The notes under the pieces: model-generated
What the model was told of the DNA's origin: nothing
The model's input: only the letters and a program-made list of their open reading frames with translations
Databases searched by the model: none
In this document: one piece after another, positions 1-13,583 of the stretch
Layout: every line of letters starts with the position of its first letter
Numbering within the stretch: the stretch's first letter is position 1
Position numbers and translations under genes: made by a program
Source of the DNA: Metarhizium brunneum
Taxonomy: Eukaryota; Ascomycota; Sordariomycetes; Hypocreales; Clavicipitaceae
Assembly (NCBI RefSeq): GCF_013426205.1
Contig: NC_089423.1
Location: 434,001-498,000, forward strand
DNA: 64,000 bases
Direction: 5' to 3'

Positions 1-1054
1 ATTGCGACACAGCATCATGAGAGTAATGCTACTCAAGAATGCTGCTGCTCCCAATATTTTGTCACGGATGAGAATCTGTAATATGATAGAACCATAGAAG
101 ATGCGCATTACTCCACGTGTCACGAATGAACAAGGCCTAGGACTGGAGAAAGTTGATGCAAGGCTCACATAATGGATTTGTACTTTTTATCCTTGTTTCA
201 TCTCACATCTCACTTACGTTAGGCTGTCTTGCCTCTGCATATTAACTCACGTATGACGTTATGCATACATTACAAATTTGAGGCAAAGACTAGATCCTGC
301 AAAATTGTTGGTAGTAAGCCACAGCGAGGTCTCACGACATGCACTGGTAGACTCACTTCGTGACTAAGAGACTCGTTTAGATGGCAGTTTCCCCATCAAA
401 GCAGATACTATCAGCCAGTCGGAGCATGCAGGAATGCTGCGAATGACATGCTGTTGTATGACGTGATAGAATCCAGGACACGGCTTATCTTCTTTTAATA
501 TGGCGTGTGTTTCTGTGACATGGCATCCTGTTATTAATATACCGGAGGCGAGGTAGCATTTTAGTGACGAAACTCTTACCTTGACTCTGGGTGAATGAGA
601 GAGCTTCGTTTCCATGAAAAGTGCAGAAATAAAAGGGCCGATGATGGAACGATCGGTACCTGTTGCTAACGCAGCTTTGCTTAACGGGCGCCCGCATCAC
701 AGTGGTCTCAGCCTCGAGTCACGTCGTGTATGCAGCAAGTTACAAATGACTTGGGGCCGACAGGGTTCAGAGTCACACTTGACCACATTACTACATACCC
801 GGGGATACACAGCGGATGCAGATAATGACCAAGATGGCAGCGGTGGCATGGAGACATGCGAGAAAGATGGAATGCGGAGAGCTCTCAAGCATATATATAC
901 CTGTGTGGTGTCGCGGACGTGCTGCGAGGCATCACTCACTTGTCTAGACGTCTAGGTGCACGACTACACCAAGTCAATCAAACAAGAGGCATCATCCATC
1001 ATCTTTACCGCCCAAAGGTTTCTAAGCCCTCGGCCCGCCGTCGCCATCGCAATC
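1..1054. other. Intergenic, no supported gene
   Basis: Short open frames here overlap on both strands and show no recognisable domain. A TATA-like run (atatatatac) at about 891-900 lies some 155 nt upstream of the secreted-protein start and may belong to its promoter. Confidence 0.5.
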
Positions 1055-1467
1055 ATGCGCGCTTTTCCCACCACGCTTCTCCTAGCTACTCTAGCTCCTT
1101 GTATTCATGCTGGCGTCATCGCTGCTAGGAAAGACCATGGTACTTTCAACACTTATACGGACGACCACTGCCGCGATTTCGAACAAACTATCTATGCTTG
1201 GGATGGTATTGAGCGGGGTCAGATTTGCCCTCACGTGAAGTCGGTTCAGGCTAATATTGCCAATGACACGCGTAGGTCCCCGTATAATCCGCAATATAAC
1301 CTTTCTACTTGGAGCGATGAAGGAAAGTAAGCTAATCCCCGAGCATCTAAGTCGTGATCTGGGTTGACGGGGGAACGACTCAACCGTTGGTTATTAGGCC
1401 TGGCGACACGGCTTGTCACAAAGTCAATGGTCGGGTCAAGGGCCCTTTTTGGAATCTTTCCAACTAG
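1055..1467 (+). CDS. Small secreted protein, two exons
   Basis: Exon 1 is 1055-1326 and exon 2 is 1398-1467, giving 113 residues. The intron at 1327-1397 has donor GTAAGC, a TTGAC branch-like site about 30 nt before the end, and acceptor TTATTAG. Without splicing, the frame stops inside the donor. The protein starts with a signal peptide (MRAFPTTLLLATLAPCIHA, residues 1-19). The mature part has three cysteines and ends GPFWNLSN. The ATG sits in a good context (aatcATG) and an in-frame upstream extension to 956 looks like 5' leader. No enzyme family is recognised. An effector-like or cell-surface role is possible but is only an inference from size and secretion. The second exon is supported by splice signals, not by homology. 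Confidence 0.55.
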
Positions 1468-2400
1468 AGCAATGCCTCCACAATATGCCCTGAATAAGTG
1501 TGTCCTGGCACGACTTATGCCCGGAAATTTTCACAACTTGTGCTGTGGTAATTTTGCAGCCTTGTATAGGTTATTTCCTTTGGCTTGTGGGACTTTTTCT
1601 CTGCAGTATAATGTCAATGCAGCGGCTACTCAACATTCCCAAACCATGACTTTCCGTCGTGATATTTCATCAACCTCTCACTGTCACGAGGTGCGCCAGT
1701 ATCTGAAGCTTGGCAATGTTCAAATCCAAATACGGGTTCCTTGCCATTTGTGCTGCTTGTATTGTCAACTCATTACTACTAACTTCAAAGCTCCATATAT
1801 GGGTGAAATTAGAGCGGCTTCCACTGGTGGTCTAATTGACCCATTGCGGAACGCGTTATAAGTATCATAAATCTATATTCTATTGACTTTGTATTTTATA
1901 CTACACCTTGTATAACGTAGTGGATTTATTAAAAGAGATACCACAAAATACAGACTGAATAATGAGGCGAAAACTGTCGCCGTTTTTGCCGGCGTCCGTG
2001 ATGAGGCAGTGACGCAGCTTAGATACAGTGTATATTGAGTCAGGAACAGGCTGGGCAATCAAAATGCATAATCAAGAGAATACTCCCTGGCACTGTTAGT
2101 TCCGGATATTTCCTAACTTTCGTCTCTTTAACGACTTGGTCTGGCCATAAGGAGATGGAATTTACCCTATCGTCGAGACGTCACGGAATGTCTGCGCTAA
2201 ACCATACCTATCATCATACGCATAACACCACCTCTCAGTATTCTTGGCATATGCGCGAAACAGAACTGGGCTATGCGACGGCCGCATGTTCCCGCTGCAA
2301 GACATAAGGGCGGAGGCAGACTCGGCAACAATCCTCTTTCCTCACGGTCCACCAACATTGCAGCGGCCTCCGGCTGGATAACTGCATATCGACGATAGCC
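1468..2400. other. Intergenic, no supported gene
   Basis: Open frames exist but have no domain, splice logic or fungal codon pattern that I can recognise. Confidence 0.5.
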
Positions 2401-3696
2401 ACGCTCTTAAATTATCAATAGCATTCAAAGTAAACCGACCAACGACAGAATTATAAAAGTACTTATAAATAACTTCTAATTAACTGCCAGCTATTAGTAA
2501 TTATAAAAGCAGGAAAAGGTTAGGTTTAAATAAGAGCCAGTTAGTAGAAGGTATAGTATACCTGGGTTAGGCTAATACCCCTTATTATCTCCTACTACCA
2601 AAAGCGGCGGCACAAACCGCCAGATTCGGTGGGCTCGGCAGCGCTTCTTGCATTTTTTAAGTTAAAGAGGATTACTTTATCTAAGCTACTCTTAACCGTT
2701 CTTGTGCTTTGTACTGTTACAGACTAGAACAGAACATTAATCTAGACGGGCCCAGTTTCCTTTCTCGAAAGAGTTCCTGAGCTGTGGCTGCTTTATCCTG
2801 AGCAGCTCCGGCGCCTCAGTAAGCCACACTTAGAATCAGAATAAACTATCGTGAGCAGGACTTATAGAAGTTTATCTTGGGCTAGCTATATAGGTAGATA
2901 GTAAATTATAATTACTTTAATAGTATAAATATAAACTTATTATTATATAGAATATTTAAATAAAACTATTTAATTTCTTATAAATACTTTAATAATTCTA
3001 TATATTTTATATTAAAATATACTTTAAAAGAAATTATAATATATAGGTAGGCTACTTATTATAAGTAGGTTTTTATAAAAATTATAATATTAAAAAAATA
3101 TAATTATATTAAGTGCCTTTTTTACTATTAAAACTATAACTAATTATAAGTTACTACTTTTATATATATATATCTCTTATAAGTATTATAACTGCTTACT
3201 TACTAATATTTATTATAGCTATTTATAAATAATAATAATATAAGTAAAAGTGCTAAGCTACCTAATATAAAGCCTAATATAAGTAAGTTACTTATTATAA
3301 CCTTTAAGGGTTAAAGCTAATAAGGCTTAAAGGGTAATATAATTATAATTAATACTAGATTAAAAGCTTTTTATAATAAAAAAAATAATTATTATAAAGC
3401 TAAAAATTCTAATTTAATAAAAATTAAAAAAAATAATAAAGCTTTTAAAGCTATTAGCTAGTTATATATAGTTTTAGATATAAACTAATCAAAGCCTAAA
3501 AAACTTATTTACTCTTATCTGTACTAAACCCTTATTACTCGGGAAAAAAAACTTAAGAACTAATGTATACACAGCCTTTGGCTGAATTAGGAAATTACTC
3601 CACAGGCCAGCTAGATACATTTACAGGAACTATAGTAATAGTTGTGATGATTGCTTGGCCCACGGACTCCCAGGCTTTAGAAGATTCTACCTATTG
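2401..3696. other. AT-rich, RIP-like remnant DNA
   Basis: Mostly A/T with TpA-rich runs between about 2860 and 3540, interrupted by a GC-normal island near 2700-2830. It is outside the LTR element that begins at 3697. It looks like an older RIP-mutated repeat whose identity is gone. Confidence 0.5.
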
Positions 3697-4136
3697 TGTA
3701 ACAGCTAAGGTTCTTAAGGGATAAACTAGTTATAATTTATATTAGTAAAGCTACTAGAGTAGTTAATCTAAGCAATTAAGTATTATATTAATAATAAATT
3801 ATAAATTATAATTAAGTAATTAAAGTTAAAAAGTTATAAGTAAAGCTTATTTAATATAATAATTAATATTAAAAGCTAAAAAGCTAGGATTTATTTATAA
3901 AGTAAAATTAAGAGTTTTTATATATTATAATAAATTACTTTTTTTATTATAATATTTTTTTTTAAATTATTATTATAATTATAATTTTACTTATATAAAT
4001 TATAGTTTCTCTTATAATTTAAATATAATAATTACTTTAATTATTAATTTATTATTTGCTTTACTTATATTACTTTATAACTTATATAATTAACCTAATT
4101 TATAGCTTATTTTTTATATATAACTAGATTATAATA
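3697..4136 (-). repeat. Left LTR of the RIP-erased element
   Basis: It begins TGTAACAGCTAAGG, which corresponds to the reverse complement of the intact LTR end, and finishes near ATTATAATA, which corresponds to GTCGTAACA. It is more AT-rich than the partner LTR at 11095. Confidence 0.9.
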
Positions 4137-7100
4137 TAATATTCTTTTTTTTATAATTTTATTTTTAAAACCTAAGTTTTATTTTATAAATAATTTTATA
4201 GCTTTTTTTTTTATTAATAAGTTTTTTTTTTTTTTTATTTTTTAAAATATTTTATTAATATTATATCTAGTTATATTTTTAAGCTAAAATTAAATATAAA
4301 AAAAATAATAATTATAAATATATTAATTTTATTAATATTATAAATTTATTTAGTTGCCTTATAAATATACCTTATATTTATTATTTTAAAAATAAGAAAT
4401 TCTATTATATAATAAATAAGAAATTATAATATAATAAGTATATATAATATAATTACCTATATAATAATATTTTAATAGCTTTTTTTTATAAGTATTATTA
4501 TAGCTTTTATTTTATTTATATTTTTTTATTAATAATATTTCTTAGTAATATACTTATTAAAGTAATAAAAAAAATTAAAATTAAAAAAAAAAAATAAGTA
4601 ATAAGCTATTAAAGCTTTATATATAATTAATTAACTTTTAGTTTTAGCTTTTTATAATTATAAATTAATTAGCTTAAATATAAAAAATCTAAAATTATAT
4701 TAAGAATAAAAGTTTAAAATTATTTTATTATAATATAATAAAATTAAATATTAAAAATAAAATTTTACTTATTTTAAATACTTATAAGTATTAAGTAATA
4801 AATAATTTAAGTATAATAAGTATTTTTAAAAAAAATAATTAATTTATTTTTAGGTTAAATAAAAAGTTTTTAAATTTAAGTTTTTTTATACTTTTTATAT
4901 TTTTTAATAAAATTATTTTAATAAATATTAATACTTTTTTAGGTATTTTATAAGTTTTTATATATTTTTTTTATATTTATAATTTTTTTACTTAATAAAA
5001 TACTAATATATTTTATTTTTTATTTTTATATTTAAAATTTATTTTATTTTATATTTTTTATTATTTAAAACTTTAATATTTTTTTTTATTAATATATTAT
5101 TTAATATTTTCTTAAAAAATAAAATATATATTATAAAATAATTTTTTATAATTCTTAATAAAAATTTATAATTATTTATTAATATTTATTTTTTAATAAT
5201 AAATAATTTTAATTTTTTATAATTTAATTTATTATTTAATTATATTATTTTAATATTTTATTAAAATAAGTAAATTATATTTTTTTTCTTAAAAATTAAT
5301 TTTTTTAATTTTTTTTAATTATAATATTATATTATTTTTTTTTATATAAATTTTAATTTATATTATATTTTTTATATAATTTTTTTAGTTTATTTACTTA
5401 TAATATTATTTATTTTATTTATAATTTTTTATATTATATTTAAAATATTTTAAAATTAAATTTATAATTAATATAAACTAATATTTATTTTATTAATTCT
5501 AATATTAAATTATTATAAGCTAATTATATTATAAGTAATTATTTAATTTAATTATTTTATTAATAATTAATATAATATTATAAATATTATTTAAGTATTT
5601 AATTTAATTTTTTTATTTATTTATTTATTTATAAATAATATATAATACTTAACTTATAATTTATTTTAAGTTATATTATAAATACTTATTAAAACTTAAA
5701 AATAAATATATTTTTTTTATTTAATATAATTTTTTTTAATAGCTTATAATTACTTATTATTATTTATAAAAATATATATATAAGTTTTTTTATATTATTT
5801 ACTTTTTTATATAATAAAAAGTATTTATATTTTATAAGTTTATTTATAATTATAAATATATTATTATATTTTATATTAATTATTAGTTTTTTTAATATTA
5901 ATAGCTTTATAATATAATTAAAAGCTATTAATTCTTATAATTATATTAATATTAATAATAATTATAATTTTTTATATAACTTATATTATAAAGCTTTACT
6001 TTTTTTATATTATATATATTTATTAATAATTTTTTTAATTATTTTCTTAATTTCTAAGAAATTATATTATTATTATATTTTATTTAATATTTTATAAATT
6101 TCTTAATATTTATAAACTAAGTATTTATATATTTTTTTAATATATTTTTTTTATAATTCTAATAATATTTAAATTTTTTTTTTATATTTTAGTATTTTTC
6201 TTAAATAATATATATATTTTATTAATATATTCTTAATATATTATATATTATTTATTACTTATTAGTATATTTTATTATATATTAGGTTTTTTTTTATACT
6301 TTTAATATAATATTTAATTATTTTTATTAAAAATTATTATTTTTATTAATTTTAAGAAGTTATTTTATTATTATAAGTACTTTTATATTATAATTATTTT
6401 TTTAATTTAAAATATTTACTTATTTATTTTTAGATTTTTTTTAATAAATTATTTTATAATTAAATTCTAAAAAATATTTAGTTTATTAAATTTATTTTTT
6501 ATTTAATTATTATATTATTATAAAATAAAAAATATTTTTATAATTAATATATATTTTAATTTTATATTTACTTTTTATAAAATAATATTTAAATTTTTTA
6601 AAAATATTAATAATTATTAAAAATTTTTTATTATAAATAAAATAATTAAATTTTATTTTATAAAGTTTTTTTAAGTAAAATATAATAAAATATAGTTTTT
6701 TATTATTATTTTATTATTTTATTTATACTTTTAAAGTAAAATTTAATAAATTAATTTTTAGTTTTATTTTTTTTTTTAAGTTAAAAGTTCTTAAAATAAG
6801 TTTAAATATAATAAGTTTTTTAATTTTATTAAAAGTATATTATATTTTATTATTTTAGTTTTATTATTTATTTTTTTTAATAAGTTTATTTAAAAGTATT
6901 ATAATTTTATTATAACTTTTAATAAATTTTTTATAATAATTTATAAAGCTTTTAAAGCTTTATATATTCTTAATATTTTTTAATATTAATTAGTTTTTTA
7001 TTATTTTAATTTTTATTTTTTTTATTTATATTTTATTTAATTATATTATATATTTTAAAAAGTATATTTTTTAAGTATAAAATTTACTTTTTATTAGTTT

Positions 7101-10100
7101 TATTAATAATTTTATATTTTATAATACTTATAATATTTTATATATATATTTTTTATAGTTTTTTAGGGTTTTTAAGAAAATTAATATATTATTTAAATAT
7201 ATTATTATTAAATTATTTAAATATTTTTATAATATATTATTAATTATTTATTAAAATATTATTAATATATTAATAAACTTAAATAATATTATTAAATATT
7301 TAAATAATTTAAATTTTATTTTAAAAACTATTATTTATTTATAACTTTTTTTTATTTAAATTAAGTTATATACTTTTTTTAGGTTTATTATAATAAACTA
7401 ATTTATATTATATAATTAATTTTATAATTTAAAAATAAATAATAATAATATTTAATCTTTTATAATAATTATATTTAATTATTAATAATTTATTATTAGC
7501 TATAATTTTTTATTTTTCTTTAAAATAAATATAACTAAATATTTAGCTTTTAATATAAATATTTTAATATAGCTTTTTATTAGTATTTTATTAATATATT
7601 TTTATAATATTTTAAGTTTTTTTATATTTAAGTTATAAATCTTATAAAATATTATTAACTTTTTATTTATTAATTTAATTTAATAATTTTATTAATTATA
7701 TTTTAATAACCTAGTTTTTAATTTTTTTATAAATAATTTTTTATATTTTTAATATTTTTTAAGAATATTTTTAAGTTTTTTTTTATTATTATTAGGCTTT
7801 TATTATTCTTATTTTTCTTTTTTTTTTTAAGTTTTTTATTTATATTTATAAAGTTTTTTCTTAAAATAATAATAACCTTTTATATTTTAGCTTTTATTTT
7901 CTTATTATTTATTATTATTTATATTTTAATTTATAATATTATTAAAATTATTATAATAAATTTAATTATTTTTTTTTTATATATATTATTTTTATATTAT
8001 TTATTTATTATTATTAGTTTTTAAATAACTTATTTAAAGGTTTTTTTTTTTAGAATTTTATTTATAAGCTAAATTATAATAAAAAATTTTTTATTTTTTA
8101 AATTTTATTAATTTTATTAGCTTAAAATTTTATTTTACTTTAATTAGTTTATTTTTTAGTTAATTAATAAGTTATTTTTTTATAATTATAAGTATTTTAA
8201 TATTAAATTATATTTTAATATATTTATAATATTAAGTTAAATTACTTTTAAATAATTTTAAATTTATACTTTAAAATAATTAGTTTTTTAATTAATAATT
8301 TTATTATTATAAGTAAAAAATTTTTTTTAATATTAATTAATTTATATAATATTTTTTTATATTTTTATAATAATTAATAATAATTAATAATTTTAAGTAA
8401 AATATAATTACTTATTATATTATTATTTATAAGTATATAAATATAATATTTTATAATTTTAATATTTAATATTATTTTATTATTTTATTTATTTTAAATT
8501 ATATTAAGAGTTATTAATATTTTTTTTTTATATTAGCTTATAGTTTTTTTATAAATAATATATTTTATTTTTTAAGTTTTTTAAAATAAATTTTTTTATA
8601 ATTTATTATTTTATTTTTTAATATTATTTTATAAGTTTAGTTTTATTTTATAAGTACTTAAAATAAAACTTATTATTAAATATTTAATATAAATAATTAT
8701 ATATTTAGTTTTTTATTTTTTTATATTTTTTTATATTTTAAGTTATTATAATTTATTATATATTTTTTATTATATTTAAAGTTAAACTTTTATTTATTAT
8801 ATTATTTATTTAGATTTTATTTATTATAATATATTAATTTTATAATTTTCTTAAAGTTTTTTTATTTAAGTATATTTAATACTTATTATATTTATTTATA
8901 TATTATTAATATTTTATATTATTACTTATATTACTTTTTAGCTTTATTTATTATATATTTTAAGTAATTTAATAATAAATATATTATATAATTTTTTATT
9001 TTATATTAAAATAATTTAAATAATAACTTTTTTTTATATATTAGAATTTTTTTTTTATATATATATTAATATTATTATTTATTTTTTATATATATATATA
9101 ATTAATATATATTTAATTTATATATATTTACAAAATTTATATATACTTAATATTTAATAAATATATTTAAATTAAATTTTAAAATTATTATTTAATTATT
9201 ATTAATTATTTTTATTTTTTATTTTAAGAGTTTTTATTTAAAGTATAATATTTTAATTAAATATTTTTTTATTTTAATTAAAAATATACTTAATTATACT
9301 TTAATTTAAAAATATACTTAATATATTATAAATATATATAATATTTATATTAAATATATATATTTTATATATTTTAATAAAAGTTTAAAATTTTTTTTTT
9401 TTTTTAAAAATTATAATATTTAATTTTTTATTATTATAATAATATTTATTATTAAAATAAAAATTATAAAATATTTTTTTATTAATATAAGAAAATATTA
9501 TTATATAGCTTATTTTTATATAATTATTAGTTTTATAAGTATTTTTTTTTATTTTATTTATTTTTAAATATTTTTAAAATATTTAAAATTATATTATTAT
9601 TATTAATACTTATTTTTTTTATTTTATTTTTTAATTTATTAAAAGTAATAAAAATTTATATATTTTACTTTTTTTTATATTATTATTCTTTTTAAATTTT
9701 TTTTACTTTTACTTATTATTATATTTAATTAAAAAGTTTTTAATATAAGTTTTTATTTAAATATTTTAATAATTTTAATTTATAAAGTTTTTTTTATTTT
9801 ATTATTATAAGTATTTTTTTTTTATTAATTATTTATTTAGGTTTTTTTATATTAATTATTTAATTATTTATAACTTATTTTTTATAAAATTTATAATTTT
9901 TTTTTTTAGTTTTTTTAGTTTTTTTAAAAATTATTTTTTTTTATTTATTACTTATATAAATATAATAATTATTATTATAATAAAAAGTTTAATTAAAATT
10001 TTTATATTTTACTTTTAATTTAATAATTTTAATTTTTTATTAATTAATAAAATTAAGTTATTTTTTATTTTTTTTTAATATTAGCTTTTATTTTTTCTTA

Positions 10101-11094
10101 GTTTTCTTATATTTATTAATAAAATATTTTAGTTTTTTATAATTATAATATTTTTTTTTTTATTATTTTTCTTAATAATATTAAGCTTTATTTATTTAAA
10201 ATTAAAAGTATAATTATAAATAATAAATTTATTATACTTTTTATATTAATTAGCTTAATAACTTTTTTTTTTAATAAAGCTTTAGGTTTTTTTACTTTAT
10301 TTTTTTTATATATATTATTAATATTATTTATTATTAATTTATATTATTATAATAATATAATTTAATAAGTTATTTAATTTATTCTTTTTATAAAGTTTAT
10401 TTTTAATTTTTTTTTTAAGTTTTTTATAAAAAACTAATATAAAAGGTTTATTTTTTTAATTAAGCTAAAATATAAATTATTTAAATTAAGTAATATAATT
10501 AAATATTAATTTCTTTTACTTAAGCTTATTAATATAATATTTAATAGCTTTAGTTTTATTAATTATTTTAAAGGCTTTTTTAATAGCTTTTTTAAATTTA
10601 TTATAACTTTTAAAAATAATATTAGTTTTTTTTTTATAATTATTTTTTTTATTAAGGTAATTTTTTATAATAAATTTAAATTATATAAGTATTATTTTTA
10701 TTATATATTTTTTTATATATAATATTTTAATAAAAAATTCTTTTATTTTAATTAAAAATTATTAATAATAAGCTTTAAATTAAGTAAAAAATTCTTAAAG
10801 TATACCTAAAAATTTATTATATAATTCTAATACTTTAAGTCTAAGAATTTCTTTTAAGTTTTTTTTAATTATAATAATAATTATAACTTATTTTTATTAT
10901 TTTTCCTTTATTTATTAAATTTATTCTTAAAAGTATATAATTTTAATAAGTATTTTATAAGTAAAAATAATTATTAGTTTTTTTTAGGTTTTATTTAATA
11001 TAAATATAATAATAATTTTATATAATATTATATTAATAATTATTAGGTATTACTTAAAGTAATATAATAATAGTTTAAATAAAAGCTTTTAATA

Positions 11095-11534
11095 TATAAT
11101 AACTAAGATTTTTAAGGGATAAACTAATTATAATTTATATTAATAAAGCTATTAAGGTAATTAATTTAAGTAATTAAGTATTATATTAATAATAAGTTAT
11201 AAATTATAATTAAATAATTAAAGTTAAAAAATTATAAGTAAAGCTTATTTAATATAATAATTAATATTAAAAGCTAAAAAGCTAAGATTTATTTATAAAG
11301 TAAAATTAAGGGTTTTTATATATTATAATAAATTACTTTTTTTATTATAATATTTCCTTTTAAATTATTATTATAATTATAATTTTATTTATATAAATTA
11401 TAATTTCTTTTATAATTTAAATATAATAATTACTTTAATTATTAATTTATTATTTGCCTTGCTTATACCGCTTTATAGCTTATATAGCCGGCCTAACTTA
11501 CAGCTTGCTTCCTGTATATAACTGGGTTGTAACA
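11095..11534 (-). repeat. Right LTR of the RIP-erased element
   Basis: Direct repeat of 3697-4136. Its last 80 bp regain C and G (for example CTGGGTTGTAACA), so mutation fades out at this edge while the left copy is fully converted. Confidence 0.9.
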
Positions 11535-11662
11535 TATTGCAGCCAGCTTCAACGTGCAAATGGATAGCGTAGTATTTTAATTGCTCTAATCCTGCTATCT
11601 ATTCGTGATTTCTCTATGCCAAAGGGCCTTACGTTTAGCTTCTTCTACTTATGCCCGCCACC

Positions 11663-12814
11663 TCAACTAAGCATAACCTCTACAGCTTGTCCCTCTAAAC
11701 TATAAATAAACTCCTGGCTAAAAGGATAATCAATATAGCTAACTGGATCCTTTCCTTTATAAAATACATCCCTATTATACTTAGTAAGTTCTAGCCTATT
11801 CCGCACCTTATACGGTAAATCTGGTGTTAAGGTAAAGGCCCTGCCAAACGCGATAATAATTTTCTTACGAGGGTACTACTTATTAACTAACTGTCTCGCA
11901 ATCTCTGGCTTGAACCCGCCAGCTATAAGAAGTAGCCCCTTCCACAACTTATAGGCAAACTCTAGGCTCTCTGTGTTTTTTTTTTTAGTCTCTATAATGT
12001 TATTCCCTTTGACTTGAGGGTCTACTAGATGTAGATACGCGAGATTTAAGCGGCCTAACTTGGCAATAACGTCTGAGAACTAGGGGACCGGGTCGGCCAT
12101 TTTCATGGCGTTAAATATGTTCCAAGAGCTAAGACAAACACCTCTTCTCTTAGGCCTAATAGCCTAGGCGATAGCTGTAGTAACCTTTATAGTAAAGCGA
12201 GATCTATTCTTAATGCTCTTATTATACTTATTATTATACTGGTTAGAGACGTCTTATAGGAACTGGTTTATAAGGTACCTATTTGCGCTGCTAAGTTTAA
12301 TGCTATTAAAGCTAGCGGTGATAGTGTTCTTAGCAGCTGCTATGTACGCTTCCTTTTTCTATTAAATCTGCGTAATGCTAAGCTTCTGCGGTTTAGAGGA
12401 ATTTGTAGTAGTAGGGATAGTGTCTGGTCTGTAGACGGAGATGCCCTCTTTAGTAGAGATATCCACGGCGACACCAGCGTTTACGGCGACACGACCTAGG
12501 GACCAGAGCTGGGCGAAGATATAGCTCCCGTTTTTATGGATTACGTCAATGACTTTTTGCTATACGTTAATTTACTCTTAGTTCCAGATGCCAGGAACAT
12601 TATTATAGCCGCCGTCTTATAAAGAGATAATAATACCTTTAATAATAAGAAGAGTTCCCAGGATAAAGGCGCGCTGTTTATAATAATCTACTATTATAGG
12701 CAGTGGGATGTATTTATTAGAGGCGCGGAAGCGGGTAAGGGGCGCAAGTGCAAGATGGTGTTTAAGGGTAATATTTCCTATAGCTAGTAGCTTAAATAGA
12801 TTGGAGGAGGCCAT
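11663..12814 (-). pseudogene. Old Yellow Enzyme (NADH:flavin oxidoreductase) pseudogene
   Basis: Reading the minus strand from the ATG at 12814 gives an OYE N-terminus (SNLFKLLAIGN, LALAPLTRFRAS, DYYKQRA). In the same frame it then gives NVPGIWN, FAQLWSLGR, NQFL, DPVP, AYLHLVDPQV and IAFGRAF, down to a stop at 11663-11665. The 384-codon span fits a full-length OYE, which in life would be an FMN-dependent enone reductase. Many in-frame stops interrupt it, mostly TAG/TAA/TGA where the family has Gln or Trp codons. That is the C-to-T pattern expected from RIP. It lies only 128 bp beyond the erased retroelement, so leakage of RIP from the repeat is a likely cause. Confidence 0.85.
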
Positions 12815-13583
12815 TTTAGAGAATGTATTTGAGTTGGCAAAGTTAGCAGTGGGTTGGTTGTTGACTTAGGGTTTAGGCTTGTGAATACAAAACTTATTAT
12901 AAAGGCAGACTCATTGAGGGTTAATAGGGTTTTTAACTTGAACGGGAGTACTTCGCAATACACCTCACAACTATGCATTACACTGTATTTTAGTCATTAG
13001 TTACCATGCTGCAGTATCCATATACTTGGTATTTCTAAGCGCCGGAACCTAGACGGGGCCTGATGGCGGCTTTCATTGGGACTAGACGCTCGACTCTGGC
13101 GCCAAGAGGCGTTGCATCTGGTCCGTGGAATTGAGTTCCAGCTGCTTAGCCAATTCCCCCACGGCCCGGATTTCTTAACTCCGGAGCGCGAAGCCATAAA
13201 CTCTCATAAGGGGCTCAGTAATGCCAGTAGCGTTATATTAACCTTTGCGTGCGTTTAATACCCAGACTAGGCGTGACAAGAGAAGCTAAATGATTCGTAT
13301 TCCACATATATAAATGCTCTTATCACATGCCTAACACTAATGCGCCGACGAACTGTACTAGAGTTCGTTGACAATTTGTATGGCCTGAAATTAGTCAGCT
13401 AGATAAAAAACGCCATCATTCCTCGTGACAATCCATTCCTTACAAATTAGAATACAGTTTAATCTCTTCTTACAAATCAAACTTTAGTTTCGATTTCTTA
13501 TAAATGAAAATGTAGGGGGCTTCTAATAAAGAAGAGCTAGAAGCCGCTCCTAGCTTCCCAACTTAACAATCTCAGGTACGAAA
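12815..13583. other. Intergenic, no supported gene
   Basis: No frame here has a recognisable domain. Three near-copies of a cttacaaatt-like word at about 13440-13510 lie just upstream of the MDR gene and may be part of its promoter. Confidence 0.4.

Larger units (their letters stand above)
3697..11534 (-). mobile_element. Full-length Ty3/gypsy LTR retrotransposon erased by RIP
   Basis: The block has 440-bp direct repeats at both ends, is 7838 bp long (the intact relative at 21726 is 7811 bp), and is flanked by a perfect 5-bp duplication TATTG (3692-3696 and 11535-11539). The LTRs align base for base with the reverse complement of the intact LTR, with G and C replaced by A and T. The inner edge after the left LTR matches the reverse complement of the intact element's 3' end near its polypurine tract. 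The inner edge before the right LTR (11041-11094) matches the reverse complement of its leader and primer site. No coding capacity survives. Minus-strand orientation follows from these matches. Confidence 0.93.

Noticed and set aside
1364..1861. 165-codon open frame
   Set aside because: It overlaps the intron and second exon of the secreted-protein gene, opens on a non-ATG codon, and has no recognisable domain.
3697..11534. AT block as mitochondrial or centromeric DNA
   Set aside because: Matching 440-bp LTRs, a 5-bp target duplication and colinear inner edges identify a single RIP-mutated retrotransposon.
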